Shown one piece after another: positions 10,529 to 21,202 of a DNA stretch of 64,000 nucleotides (positions are counted from its first letter, which is position 1; each line of letters starts with the position of its first letter). The stretch is from NCBI RefSeq assembly GCF_029633865.1, contig NC_079214.1, positions 20,850,450 to 20,914,449 of the forward strand, written 5' to 3'. Position numbers and translations under genes: made by a program. The notes below the pieces were generated by a model that saw only the letters and a list, made by a program, of their open reading frames with translations, had not been told where the DNA came from and did not search any database. The DNA comes from Lampris incognitus. Taxonomy: Eukaryota > Chordata > Actinopteri > Lampriformes > Lampridae.

Positions 10529-11712
10529 CACACTACATGGCCAAAAGTATGTGGACACCCAAACATCCCACATCCATATGTGCTTGTTGAACATCCCATT
10601 CCAAAACCATGGACATTGATATTGTGCTGGTCCCCCTTTTGCTGCTATAACAACCGTGTGGGACACACCCCTGGGGAGCCTTTCCACTAGACTTTGGAAC
10701 ATGGCTGCAAGGATTCGCTCCCATTAAACCAGAAGAGCATTGGTGAGGTCAGACACTGATATTGGGGAGAAGGCCTGGCTCAGTCAGGCATTCCAATTCA
10801 AAGGTGTTGGATGGGGGTGAGGTCAGGACTCTGTGCAGGCCTGTCAAGTTCTACTATATCAAACGCTGCAAACCATGTCTTTATGGACCTCGCTTTGTGC
10901 ATGGGGCATTGTCATGCTGAAACAGGGGGAGGGCCTTCCAAAAACGGTTGCCACAAAGTTGGAAGCACACAATTATCTTGAATGTCATTTTATGTAGTAG
11001 CGTTAAGATGTCCATTCACTTGAACTATGGGGGCCTAGCCCAAACCATGAAAAATAGCCCCAGACCATTATTCCTCCTCCACCAAACTTCACAGTTGGTA
11101 CTGTGTATTTGGACAGGTAGCGTGCTCCTGTTATCCACCAAACCCAGATTGGTCCATCAGATTGCCAGACCAGCATGATTCATTACTCCACAGAATGCTT
11201 GCCACTGCTCCAGAGTCCAATGGTGATGTCCTTTACATCATTCCAGCTGATACTTGGCATTGCACGTGGTGACTTTAGGCTTGTGTGCAGCTGCTCAGCG
11301 ATAGAAGCTGAATTCCTAAAACTCCTGGCGAACAGTTCTTATGCTGATGTTGCTTCCAGAGGCAGTTTGGAACTCTGTAGTGAGTGTTGCAACCAAGGAC
11401 AAACGATTTTTACATGCTGCACTTCAGCGCTGGGTGGTCCCATCCATGGTCTTGTGTGGCCTACAACTTCACGGCGGAGCTGTTGTTGCTCCTCAACATT
11501 TCCGCTTCACAATATCAGCACTTAGTTGACCGGGGCAGATCTAGCAGGGCAGAAATTTGATGTACTGACTTGGTGGAAAGGTGGCATCCTATGACAATGC
11601 CACCAAGCTCTTCACTACTACCCATTTTACTGCCAGTGTTTGTCTATGGAGACTGCATGGCTGTATGCTTGATTTTATGCAGCTACCAGCAAAGGATGTG
11701 GCTGAAATTAGT
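10529..11712 (-). mobile_element. decayed Tc1-like transposon, right end missing
   Basis: The left terminal repeat begins CACTACATGGCCAAAAGTAT with GTGGACACCC. The interior matches, base for base over long stretches, the element at 28014-29006, and carries a minus-strand transposase now full of stops. Similarity stops near 11712 (GATGTGGCTGAAAT), so the right inverted repeat has been replaced. Confidence 0.75.
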
Positions 11713-11714
11713 CC

Positions 11715-12560
11715 ATGGGCCAGACGATATTTCGGTACATTCAAGGTGGCAAAACTTACTTATAATTTTTGAAAGGATCCATGTCTGTAGATGATATTTT
11801 GGTATGATAACCATTCCTGAGTGGCAGCTGTATCACAGTTATCAGCTCATGAAGTTAACCACCCCCTAAAGTAAATTGCATTTTAGACGCTGGTGCATAT
11901 CCTGGTTTAGCCTCATGGTCAGGACATTTTTCAATGTTCTATAATATTGTCTTTGGTATCATTTTAAAGGGGACCTTCTTAGCTTTCATTCAAGCCCTGT
12001 TGTGGATATTTCTCACAAATATAGAGGTCACTTGAGCTCTTCAACCCGTCAATAACACACATCTTTCTGCAATTTTCGCCTAAACTATATACTTTCTTTT
12101 AGCCCTGTGGCATCTAGGAATATCAGGGACACAAAACACAAAAACTGGAATACTCACAGGACTGTAAAGATTCAGGAAATGTATAATATACCCATACTAT
12201 TTAATTGTGTGAGGTGATTGTGAGCCTTAAATGAGAACTAGACCAAAGCCAGTTAGGTCACAAACTGGTCTCTATACATTTATTTAAATACACAATCAAA
12301 ATACATGATAAAAAGGAATACCATAGTGAGGTAATGAACTATTTTAATATTTTAAACAACATTGACATTTACATATACTTAGTCAATGATACATGTAATC
12401 CCATATCATTAGTGGGTATATGTAATGGTAATGGGTAGGGTAATGGGTATATGTGAATATGGTTACATTATTGTTATCAAGCTCTGGGTAACCAAGTCCA
12501 GAATCAACATCCTGTGCATCAATAGACTACTACCACAGTAATACCATCAGAATCATCACA
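11715..12560. other. no gene seen; 3' flank of the large frame
   Basis: AT-rich. It probably includes the 3' untranslated part of the large minus-strand gene. No terminal inverted repeat bounding that gene was found. Confidence 0.4.
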
Positions 12561-12563
12561 CTG

Positions 12564-12857
12564 TCATTCATCAAACTGCTTGTTTCTCTCATCATCTGAC
12601 TCCCCAAGTTCAAAGTCCAGTTCTGGACCATCCTGCTGTTTTTGGTTACTGCAGGTCTGTAACCTGCACATGTCTGTGCATGGAAGTCCATTTGACAGGC
12701 ACATGCAGCTTGGCATTTTGCATGAATGCACACACTTGCATGTTAGCATTTCCAAGACCACATCTGGTGCAGGTGGGGAGCGCATCCAGTAAATGGCCAG
12801 CTTGCCTTCATCGTCTGTCCATCCATACTCAGTAGGGCTTGGCACCACAGGGTTAGC
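12564..12857 (-). CDS. Cys-rich C-terminal tail after the TAG
   Basis: Directly after the TAG the same frame continues A-N-P-V-V-P-S-P-T-E-Y-G-W for about 98 codons to a stop at 12564. It holds eight Cys in LTCKCVHSCKMPSCMC and GLPCTDMCRLQTC, a C-x-C / C-x3-C pattern like the CXC (tesmin/TSO1) metal-binding fold, followed by an acidic end (GESDDERN). Such tails follow the same nuclease-like region in other members as I remember them, so the TAG looks like a C-to-T change of CAG rather than the natural end. Confidence 0.65.
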   Translation of the reverse strand, partial: ANPVVPSPTEYGWTDDEGKLAIYWMRSPPAPDVVLEMLTCKCVHSCKMPSCMCLSNGLPCTDMCRLQTCSNQKQQDGPELDFELGESDDERNKQFDE

Positions 12858-15800
12858 CTAAAGACAGCACTTCCATATTGCTGCCTGATAGTTGGCTCGT
12901 TGAACATGCATAAAGAGACAGTCTCTACATGGTGGCAGCTGGCTGGACTCAACCTCTCCCCTTTTGGTGCAGAAGAGCTGGTAACGCAGTTTGTTCACCT
13001 CAGCAGTGCTGCTATTAGCAACATACATCCGACAGGTGAACTGCTCAATTTTCTGGAACAGCTCATCACTCACATTCCATGTCTGTCCCAGTTGACTAAA
13101 AGTCTCTTGGCAGGAAGTATGCTTTCTCACTATCTTCAGGGCATTCAGCTTCCCTCGACCAGCGAATGCACTGAAAGTGTCGCAGCCTGTGAAGGCATGT
13201 AAGCCAATTAGGCTGTCACAGATGCTGTCTCCAAGTGAACTTGCCAGTTTGGTGATGTCGACAAACCGTGTGCGGTTCTGAGTCCCACACTTCTGGTAGA
13301 TGGGACAGGTGATGTCCTTCTGGAAGCCAAGACAAAGCACCATGACATCAGTGTCCTCAGCTGTGATGATAACTGACTTTGAGCCCGCATTTGCTGCATG
13401 CAATGCATGCAGGAGCAGACGGGTGTCAGCTTCTTCATGTGTGGAGTGCAGTTCTGCTGCTTCCTCACACCCATCTTCTGTCAACTTGTAGCAGGTTTCC
13501 TCACAGGTCATGTACAACACCTTGCCATGCAGCATAGCTCTGTATTGTGGGAGTATCCACTCTTCCACCAGAAACTTGATGAGACTGGTCTTGTTGGAGG
13601 AACTGCACAGAAATTTTCTCCACTGCTGGACGTGGTGTCCCCCCGCAAGATTCTTGTACTGGAGAGTGATGTCTCCACCCCGGTTCAGTCGTTCAGCATC
13701 TTTGATCGAAGTCTGGTGATAGACATCAAAAACAACATCAATCCTCCCACTCTGTGCTCCCTCATGGAGGACCTGGGTCAAGGCTGACTCTGCCACCTGT
13801 GCAAAGGTTTTGTTGTTGCCATTCATTTTTTGGACCAGGCTCATCCCATCAATGATGGAAGTAGATGGGATTGGGATGTCTTCTGCAGGAGATACATTCT
13901 TTTCAAGCTCTCTGGCAAGTGCAGCCTTGTTTGTTTTTCGTAAGGACCCATCAGCATTTGCCAGTGCCCATGGTAGTGGGCCCAATGGGTAGGCAAGGAC
14001 ATCCTTCAGATTCACCTTCCTGTTTTCAGCCACCAGGATCATGTGACTGAAAAGGTTTCTATCTGCCTTCAGAACCACATCCTGTGCTTTCTTTCCATGA
14101 GCTTGTTTTGTGCTGACATTGGAGAATGTTTTCAGACTTTGCTTGGTCATCTTGTCGTGGAATTTCACAGGTGGTGGGTCTGCATCTAACCTTGTTTGCT
14201 GGAATGCTTGGTAGGCCTCTTCTCCTTTCTCAAGAGCTCTCAAGAGATCTATGGTCACATCAGGTGGAGCCATGTTGCCAGTGGAGAGGCTAACCAAATC
14301 AATCTCACCAGGGGACATAGGATTGAGCCAGTTATTCTCCATAAGGTCCATGAGAGACTGGACATCTGCTTCATCTCTCTTGATCCTTGGACTCTGTAGA
14401 TCTGGATGAGACCATTTGCACCTGCCTTGACCTGTCAGGTCTCTCAGCTGTCTGAGGTACATGCTTCTATACTCAGCTGTGAGATAATATTTGGTCACAG
14501 ATCCTGGCTTCAAGCTGAATCCCTTTGTCCCTCCAGCTGTTTGGGTGTCTTTGTTCACCGTTTCTTCTATAGCTTGGTCAACAGGGATTCGGCCAAAGGG
14601 ATTGGTGGAGCCCAGTTGGACTGAGAAGCCTCCTTCCATGAATTCTGTGTACACATCTGGGTGTGTGATGGGCAGCTCAGACATCTGGGCGTAGTAGTAG
14701 GGGAGGTAGCATGCATAATTCATCCTGTCATAAGCAAAGCACCATGGGATCATTGCTCGAATGCTAGCCAAGTGTAGCATCCAGTCTCCCTCTCTGGATG
14801 CTCGGATGAGCCCCAACAAGATTTCAACCATGTCCAAATAGGACATCCAGAAGTTCGAGAGGCTGCCGTTTCCACCTCTAAGGAACTCACGGTAGACTTC
14901 AAATAGATCCATGATGCGTGTACAAGAGCTGTTCTCGAGGACCTCCTTCAAAGCATGTTGTGAGACTTCTTTCCCAAGGCTGTCAATGGTCTTCAGTGTC
15001 TCATTCAGGTGAACCATGTCATTCCTGTGAGTTTCTTCCAACCGGGACAGGAAACCATTCAAGGTCAGTCGCATGAGAGCCTCATACAGGAGCTTGTGTA
15101 GTCGCACTGCCCTGTTGTACTTGCAGCCATCCATAACACCAGCAATTGAGCCTTCTGCAATCATGCCAGACTCAATGCAGAGGTCTTTGAGTCCAGCATC
15201 TTGGAAACGCTTTCCTATTATTGCCAGCAGTGTGCAGATGGTGTGGAATACCCCAAGCCTAACGATGATATCATGGAACTTGTCATGGTGTTTCCATGTG
15301 ATCTCGACAGCCTTCGCATACAGGGCTTGGTCAAAGACACAGACAATCTTCCTCAGGCCTAAGCACTGCATGATGCTCAGTGACTGGTTAAGCACCTCGT
15401 TGACAGTAGACATTTGTGTCGCTGGAGCATTGATGGTAGGCAGATAGCCTATATTGTCGGGGATGACCGTCATCTCTCCTCGAGTCAGGATGTTGAAGCC
15501 TGTCCAGCTGCTGACTGACTGTTCTTCTTGTTGTGACATGCGTGCTAGGACCCAAAGAAGGTTTTTCTCTCTGGCAAGCTTAGTATTGGCTGCAGTATCG
15601 GCATCTGACTTTTTGCTTTGTGGTGGCCCTACCCGTTGTCCAGCATTGTAAGTTGGTAACATTGGTGGGGGTCCATCAATGCTTCTCTTCTTTGTTTTGG
15701 GAACAGTGGGCATGGGTTGGACAGGAAGTGGGTTGACTGGCTTTGCTTGCACAGCAATCCCATTGACTCTGTGAGATGTTCCCTCACCACTGACAGTTTC

Positions 15801-16340
15801 TTCAAGACGGTCGATATTGTCCCAGGCTAAAGTTGTGAATATGCCAGGATGGATGTTAGCTGGAAGGGCAATGCCACTCCCTGATGATGAGAGTTTCTGG
15901 AGACACAGGGCAGTGTTGATCTCTTCCATCTGTGAATAGGACACACTGTGACCAAGTCGGTTGAGGATGTTTATCAACTCTACATTTCCTGTCAACGATT
16001 TGACACTGAATGGCAGAACAATGTGCTTGGAAGGCTTGGTATTTCCACATGTCACTGCATATACTATGTCATTGCCAAATGACTGCAGAAGGCACTGCAC
16101 TTTCTGGGATGCATGATCAGGATCATTTGAGCCTGTGAGTAGAGAGTACAGGAAGATAATGAGCGACTCTGGAATGGTAGAACATTCTGCTTCTGGTTTG
16201 ACTTCAGGCGGCCAGGTTTGAGGAACATCTTGACTTTTAATGTCTGCTCTCAATTTGATGGCTGCTTTGGCTATAACATCTTGTGCACTGACACTTTTCA
16301 GGGTCTGCAGCTCCCTTTTGAGACTGATTTTCTTTGGCAA
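12858..16340 (-). CDS. central and PIN/FEN-like part of the large protein, 1160 codons
   Basis: Open from 16340 (TTG, not a real start) to TAG at 12860-12858. Residues 8-40 form a coiled segment. Residues 200-250 are a Pro/Lys-rich linker. Residues 260-560 are a conserved block with FWMSYLDMVEILLGLIRA and IPWCFAYDRMNYACYLPYYY. Residues 580-625 include NPFGRIPVDQAIEETVNKDT. The C-terminal part carries spaced acidic motifs: VVFDVY (D872), THEEADTRLLLH (E970, D972), TAEDTDVMVL (D996, D998) and FTGCDTFSAF (D1054). Their order and surroundings match the FEN/XPG-like PIN nuclease pattern (FDG, EAE, DSD, GSD). This assignment is my inference. Codon use is even and stops are absent over 3.4 kb, so disruption is recent or the protein is still under constraint elsewhere. 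Confidence 0.75.
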   Translation of the reverse strand: MPKKISLKRELQTLKSVSAQDVIAKAAIKLRADIKSQDVPQTWPPEVKPEAECSTIPESLIIFLYSLLTGSNDPDHASQKVQCLLQSFGNDIVYAVTCGNTKPSKHIVLPFSVKSLTGNVELINILNRLGHSVSYSQMEEINTALCLQKLSSSGSGIALPANIHPGIFTTLAWDNIDRLEETVSGEGTSHRVNGIAVQAKPVNPLPVQPMPTVPKTKKRSIDGPPPMLPTYNAGQRVGPPQSKKSDADTAANTKLAREKNLLWVLARMSQQEEQSVSSWTGFNILTRGEMTVIPDNIGYLPTINAPATQMSTVNEVLNQSLSIMQCLGLRKIVCVFDQALYAKAVEITWKHHDKFHDIIVRLGVFHTICTLLAIIGKRFQDAGLKDLCIESGMIAEGSIAGVMDGCKYNRAVRLHKLLYEALMRLTLNGFLSRLEETHRNDMVHLNETLKTIDSLGKEVSQHALKEVLENSSCTRIMDLFEVYREFLRGGNGSLSNFWMSYLDMVEILLGLIRASREGDWMLHLASIRAMIPWCFAYDRMNYACYLPYYYAQMSELPITHPDVYTEFMEGGFSVQLGSTNPFGRIPVDQAIEETVNKDTQTAGGTKGFSLKPGSVTKYYLTAEYRSMYLRQLRDLTGQGRCKWSHPDLQSPRIKRDEADVQSLMDLMENNWLNPMSPGEIDLVSLSTGNMAPPDVTIDLLRALEKGEEAYQAFQQTRLDADPPPVKFHDKMTKQSLKTFSNVSTKQAHGKKAQDVVLKADRNLFSHMILVAENRKVNLKDVLAYPLGPLPWALANADGSLRKTNKAALARELEKNVSPAEDIPIPSTSIIDGMSLVQKMNGNNKTFAQVAESALTQVLHEGAQSGRIDVVFDVYHQTSIKDAERLNRGGDITLQYKNLAGGHHVQQWRKFLCSSSNKTSLIKFLVEEWILPQYRAMLHGKVLYMTCEETCYKLTEDGCEEAAELHSTHEEADTRLLLHALHAANAGSKSVIITAEDTDVMVLCLGFQKDITCPIYQKCGTQNRTRFVDITKLASSLGDSICDSLIGLHAFTGCDTFSAFAGRGKLNALKIVRKHTSCQETFSQLGQTWNVSDELFQKIEQFTCRMYVANSSTAEVNKLRYQLFCTKRGEVESSQLPPCRDCLFMHVQRANYQAAIWKCCL

Positions 16341-16830
16341 GTTCCCTCATGGACAAGTTATCGGGATAGAGGAGGAATTTTCCTTTCTCATCAGGGAATA
16401 TCTGCAAGGCTCCAGCAAACTCACTCTCCAGGTTTCGCCTTATGTGCTTCTTGGTTGATTCCTTGACTTGGGCAATGCCTTGGGAGTTCATTGAAGCTAC
16501 CAGTCTAGAAGAGAGATCAGTCATTGTCATCACTTGAGGATTGCCAAAAAGCTCCATCCTGATGAAGAGGAACAGCTCATTGTATGCCTTATTCACAGCA
16601 GCTTCATACTGGGCTGCAGCATCATCATCTTCATTGCTGGCAACCTCTCCTTTGGAAACCTCTTCTTTGGTGTAAAGTCTATAGCATGACCTGTGGTAGT
16701 GCCCTTCAGCTGCTACAAGGTCTCTACTCACAATGGCAAGGATTCTGCTGTCCCTTTTCTTTGTGGCTTTGTGACTCCAAATCCACTCATTAAAAGGGGT
16801 GTCAACATACTTCTGGCTTTGCTTGCACAC
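16237..16830 (-). CDS. N-terminal segment of the large protein
   Basis: A 197-codon frame. It has VCKQSQ at its start, then R-D-S-R-I-L-A followed by LVAAEGHYHRSCYRLYT, a His/Cys cluster that could bind a metal. The remaining part is mostly helical (YEAAVNKAYNELFLFIRMEL) and ends near LLYPDNLSMRELAKEN, where the frame is lost to a one-base shift into the next segment. No clean ATG begins it. About 28 further open codons lie upstream in another frame (about 16845-16930), so an additional frameshift or an upstream exon is likely. Confidence 0.6.
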   Translation of the reverse strand: MCKQSQKYVDTPFNEWIWSHKATKKRDSRILAIVSRDLVAAEGHYHRSCYRLYTKEEVSKGEVASNEDDDAAAQYEAAVNKAYNELFLFIRMELFGNPQVMTMTDLSSRLVASMNSQGIAQVKESTKKHIRRNLESEFAGALQIFPDEKGKFLLYPDNLSMRELAKENQSQKGAADPEKCQCTRCYSQSSHQIESRH

Positions 16831-17183
16831 AGATCTCAGAACTTTCTCAACTCAAGTTTCAGATTTCTATTTACCTGAATGTAGATTTCCACTTGATCAT
16901 TTGACAGATCAATGGCCTCATTGATAGAAAATATTCCAATTTGCCTATTGTACAACATGGAAATGAAACAGCATTGTGCAGTTAATAAAACTGTGAATTA
17001 CGCTCTGTGAGATTCAGCAAAGAAACCCCCTGGTGCCCCAACATATTAGATAATAACATTTTTTTTTGTTTTTTGGAACATATACCATGGCCTGTCGAAA
17101 CACCCGAATAAGTACATCTGATATGGAATGGAGCTTTGACTTTTAATTGTTTTAGTTTACATACAGGTGTGCTTTTTATAATC

Positions 17184-17480
17184 AAGTCAAGTCAATTTGA
17201 TTTGTATAACCTGATATCACAAATTACATATTTGCCTCGGTGGGCTTTACAGCAACACAACATCCTGCCCTTGGACCCTCGCATCGGATAAGGAATAACT
17301 CCCTAAAAAAAAAAAACCTTTAACAGGGAGGAAAAAAACAGGAAGAAACCTCAGGGAGAGCCACAGAGGAGGGATCGCTCCCCCAAGATGGACAGACATG
17401 CAATGGATGTTGTGTTTACACAATTTACAGAATACAACAGTGAAAGAGGATAACAGAATTATAATGGAATTATTAGATGA
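17184..17480 (-). repeat. fish retroposon, family E
   Basis: The reverse complement of the elements at 29221-29510 and 34033-34325. Shared parts include ACAGGATGTTGTGTTGC, GGCAAATTTGTAATTTGTG and the 3' end GGGCTATACAAATAAAATTG. Full-length copies are about 295 bp, with a T-run in the centre. A tail-only copy is at 59280-59320. Confidence 0.8.
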
Positions 17481-17599
17481 AGAATATGATGAGGAGGATG
17501 CCAAGCACTGTCCAGATGCCACTGGAACAGCCCAGGACCCAAGCCACATGACAACCATCACCGTGGAGACCTGAGAGGAGGACAGACTATACATGCACA

Positions 17600-19015
17600 C
17601 AGGGGAGACTCACGTCACACCATTCACATACACGGGAGAACAGAAAAGAGAAGACATCATTCAGAGAGAGAGAGAAAAGACACGAGAAAGAAGAGAACAG
17701 TTTGCAATAGTCAATAATCTACACTCTCATCGGCAGAACAGTGCTTGGTAAATTCACTGAGACAGAAACCGACCTGCCATGCAGTACAGGTTGTGAAGCA
17801 CTCAATACACGGAGGAGCTACAAAATATGCTACTCACCCTAAATTTTGCAACTAAACAACCACCCCATTCCTGAATGGTAGCTCAGTTTTATGGACGGGT
17901 CATCTGGAATCAGTTTTTCATCTCTGAAAATTCACCGTGCATGCTCACAGGAAGATGGTTGGTTATTCTGAAAGGTAACTCATTTTCGTTAGAACACCGG
18001 CCCTGGACCCATATGGTACTTTATTACAATAAATATATTAGGCTTGCGTTTTAGCAATGCCAAACACCAAAATTAATCTGGAATGACTAACAAATCCGAG
18101 ATCCACAGAAATTTGAATGAACGTATTTAAAAATCACATTTATTAACGGTCAGCATGACACAGACTCTGGAGTGTCATTATCACGCAGTTAGAGAAGCCT
18201 AAACACAATGTCAACTTTGATAACTCAGATAGTATGAGTGAAAAATGATTATACTACCACCATATATTCAGAAAAATAGAAGCTCCACAAATTTGAAATA
18301 CATTTAGTCAGGTATAAACAAGACAAAACCCAAATTCTATTTGGAAAAAGAAAACGACACAAGAGGGAATATTTGAATCTCAAAACCCAATACAGTTTGT
18401 TCCCTAAACATAAGTATTTCACAATTACTTTAACACTGGATCATATAACTTTGGATCAACCCAAAAGCCATGTGTTCTCTTTGCATTTGGTTGTTATAAT
18501 TTGAAGTAGCTCAAATAAACAAAATTCAGTTTAAACTTTGCTGACATCTTTGTACCCTCATTAAAGCATGATGCAGAATATAGGTCGCTCATTACTATAG
18601 TTAGTGGCTTGCCAGGCCTCTAAACAGTTGCATCAGGTTGACCTCCAAAGCTGCTCCCTGCTTGCTAACCTCCTACAAACAAACACATACCCCAAATAAC
18701 TACATGTTAGTCGAATAACCCGTTTCTAATTCTAAGCATTTGTTTCACCCATCATAGAATAAAAGACACATTTGCCTCATAGGATGTTGTTCGAAAGTTT
18801 AGTCAACTAGTCAGTTTAGTATGCTTCTTCAACAAAGAGTCATTTGGAAATTAAAGCTGACCTGGGTGCAAAGCACAAAAACGGCAAAAGAAAAAGGTCC
18901 ACACAAGATTCCCCATCTATACTGAGCGTTTACCTACACAGTGTTTCGTGAACAGATTTCTGCAGATTAAATCCAAGCGTTTACTATTCTGTCCCTACTA
19001 CACACACACTCTCAC
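17600..19015. other. no gene seen
   Basis: AT-rich intergenic sequence between the large frame and the hsd17b12 3' side. GA-rich at 17640-17700. Nothing else recognised. Confidence 0.45.
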
Positions 19016-19019
19016 GTTG

Positions 19020-19580
19020 TAGTCTTCCAGTATGGAGTCGGTCTGTCAGTCTCGAGTCCACATCATGAAGGTCTGTCTCGTCTCGGAGGTCACAGCATGA
19101 CTTCGACTTGACTCGGTCTTGGAAAGTGCAAACTCCTGACAACTTTAATATTTCAAGATCGCAACTTTATTTTTGAAATGATTATCTAACTTCCCCTGTG
19201 GAGATCAATTGAATCCGATATAATGTTTCTCCAATTACTTTAACTTATGAAGCCTCTGAAACATTGGAAAACTGGAAGCTGAAACATTCCTTCCTTGACA
19301 GAGGGGGAAAAAGCCTAAATAAATATTAGAGCAACGGATTCAACTTTCTGCGATTACAGCGCAGTGACATTTTGGCTTTTGCTACGATGGTAGACTACCA
19401 CAGTTACAGTCATGGTGCTTAATCGGACTTGCACTGTTCTGGTGACGGTCTTTACTCACGTTTTGGACCCCATTAGTCTTGAGTTGGACTCTCCACCTTG
19501 GACTTGACTCCGACTCCATAAGCTTCAGTCTCAGACTTGACTCACCCCCCCCCCCCAAAAAAAGACCTGGCCTTGACCAC
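19020..19580. repeat. GACTTGACTC-rich degenerate repeat
   Basis: Scattered variants of GACTTGACTC and GTCTCGAGTC occur on both sides of an AT-rich core (for example 19086-19125 and 19480-19545), ending in a C-run at 19548. It looks like a degenerate minisatellite or a palindromic MITE. Confidence 0.45.
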
Positions 19581-19924
19581 AAGGCTCACACACATGCATG
19601 CACACACATTCATTCATAAATTGTGTTCTTAATGAGAACTCAATCAAAAAGCTGTAAAAATACAAGTACCTTGCCACTTCAGAGATGATAACTCAAAGAG
19701 ACAAGACGTTGAAACGGTGCCTTGTGCCTCAAGAGAAGCTACATGACCTTTTGACAAACAAAATACATTTTAGCCTTTTACATCTTTTTAAAAACACAAC
19801 TGCTTTGAAAATAAATACAGGATGTTCAGCTGGGAAACAAATGTTCAGTTCCCATTGTTGACGGTCTGTATTTTTACACAAGGCTAACCTCTACCACCAG
19901 TGGGCACTGGCCTCTGATCTCAGG

Positions 19925-20262
19925 CTATGTCTTAACTGAATGCCACGCGAGCGAGCGTCAGCGACAAAAATCAGTTCGATTGCTTCATTTTCTATTGGAA
20001 TGTCCTAACTGACCGCGAGTGACGCTGCGCAGCTCGACACGGCGCACCGTTTTGAGCTGAACTTTTGTCAGATGCCCTGTTTCTATTTACTTCCTGTCGC
20101 TTGCGCTGAAAGCGCTGTGTCGTGGATGAGGAATGTCTCCAGTCTGATCTGGAGCACACAGCTTGATAGGTATGTGTTTTGTTTAAATGACAGTTTCAGT
20201 GTGGACAGACAATGTCCGATGTGACGCGACAGTCGAACACTCGCGTCAGTTAGGACACGGTG
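19925..20262. mobile_element. MITE-like element with GTCCTAACTGACGCGAG termini
   Basis: The left end reads TGTCTTAACTGAATGCCACG. The right end, reverse-complemented, reads GTGTCCTAACTGACGCGAGT. A third related copy (GTCCTAACTGACCGCGAG) is internal at about 20002. No reading frame. The superfamily is not determined. Confidence 0.5.
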
Positions 20263-20647
20263 TAACACCAACCCAATGGCCCTATGCCCTACCTGCTAAT
20301 ATGGATTTAGTAACTGTGACAATATGGAGGTGGATGACATCCACTTTATGTATATAGTGAAAGCAGAATGTCTGCTGCTTCTGTTACTGTTAAATGTTAA
20401 ATTTTAATTTTAAGATATTAAAAAAAAATCCTGGCCTGTAAATACTCTTAAATTTTAGATTCCAGATTTTGGATTTAAGTTTGACTTTAAATTGAAATGT
20501 TATACTTGTAAGTTTAAGTTTTTACGTTTAAATTCAAGCCCGATGCCTAAGCATTTCATTGCCAGCAAAGTCTGCCACTGCTGGATTTGACAAATAAGCT
20601 TGAAATGAACTTGAAACTTCTGCTTAAATATGAATTTGACATCTTTA

Positions 20648-20785
20648 ATCGGGCCTTGTGATGGTCTGGCGGCCTGTCCAGGGTGTCTCCCCACCTGCCA
20701 CCCAGTGACTGCTGGAATAGGCTCCAGCATCCCCGTGACCCTGAGAGCAGGATAGGCGGTTCAGATAATGGATGGATGGACATCT
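20648..20785 (+). repeat. LINE/SINE 3' tail (GGATGGATGG end)
   Basis: The fish tail with GGCGGCCTGTCCAGGGTGTC, CCTGAGAGCAGGATAGGCGG and a final ATGGATGGATGG. Related copies: 35495-35620 and 35803-35880. It lies about 300 bp past the hsd17b12 stop, so possibly within its 3' UTR. Confidence 0.75.
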
Positions 20786-21094
20786 TTCACCATGTTTTAC
20801 AAATCATGGCTAGTGGACAGCACTGGTTTTAGTTGACAGGTTAGTAATTCACTCCATAAAACTGATACTCCTCACTCTTATCCAATTAGAATCAACACGT
20901 TAAATACGACCAGCAACCATGACTAGATGATGCTTTAGAGCTACTGCAAATAGGACCAAAAACAGGTTCATTTAGATGGAAAACTGAAAGGTATGTCAAT
21001 GCCCCCCCCCCCAAATTCTTTCTAACTTGACAATTTGCATGTGATGTTGGTGCCCTCTCGCCACTCTCTGAGCCACTGCATGGTCTAGTAGCGT

Positions 21095-21202
21095 CTATCC
21101 TTGTTTCTGCTTCTTTAGGTAACGCGCACGCTGGGACAGGCCCATTCCCATGACAACACTTCTGAGGATCCTGGTGGGGAGCAGAGCCGTGGTCACCCAA
21201 CC
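21095..21202 (-). CDS. hsd17b12: hsd17b12 exon 11 (C-terminus)
   Basis: Acceptor TTCTTTAG. Encodes [20 protein letters not shown] and ends [13 protein letters not shown] with TAG at 21097-21095. Confidence 0.94.
   Translation of the reverse strand, partial: GWVTTALLPTRILRSVVMGMGLSQRARYLKKQKQG

Larger units (their letters stand above)
12564..16830 (-). pseudogene. large uncharacterised multi-domain protein gene, disrupted
   Basis: Three collinear minus-strand frames (16830-16237, 16340-12858, 12857-12564) together encode about 1430 residues without introns. The first join needs one added base, in or next to the four-A run about 16319-16324, where both frames read a K-R-E-L-Q-T-L-like coiled segment. 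The second join is an in-frame TAG (12860-12858) flanked by sequence that stays in the same frame. The layout is: His/Cys N-terminal segment, long conserved centre, PIN/FEN-like C-terminal part, Cys-rich tail. I recognise the type as a large uncharacterised family seen repeatedly in fish and cnidarian genomes, with no assigned function. Long, intronless and multi-copy, it behaves like the cargo or enzyme of a mobile element, but no element ends were found. Confidence 0.7.

Noticed and set aside
12900-15651. Many plus-strand frames of 60-129 codons
   Set aside because: Shadows of the large minus-strand frame.
11800-17900. Terminal repeats bounding the large orphan gene
   Set aside because: CCATTCCTGA-like and ACCACCCC-like words occur near both 11.8 and 17.85 kb, but in direct, rearranged order and only over short lengths; not accepted as element ends.
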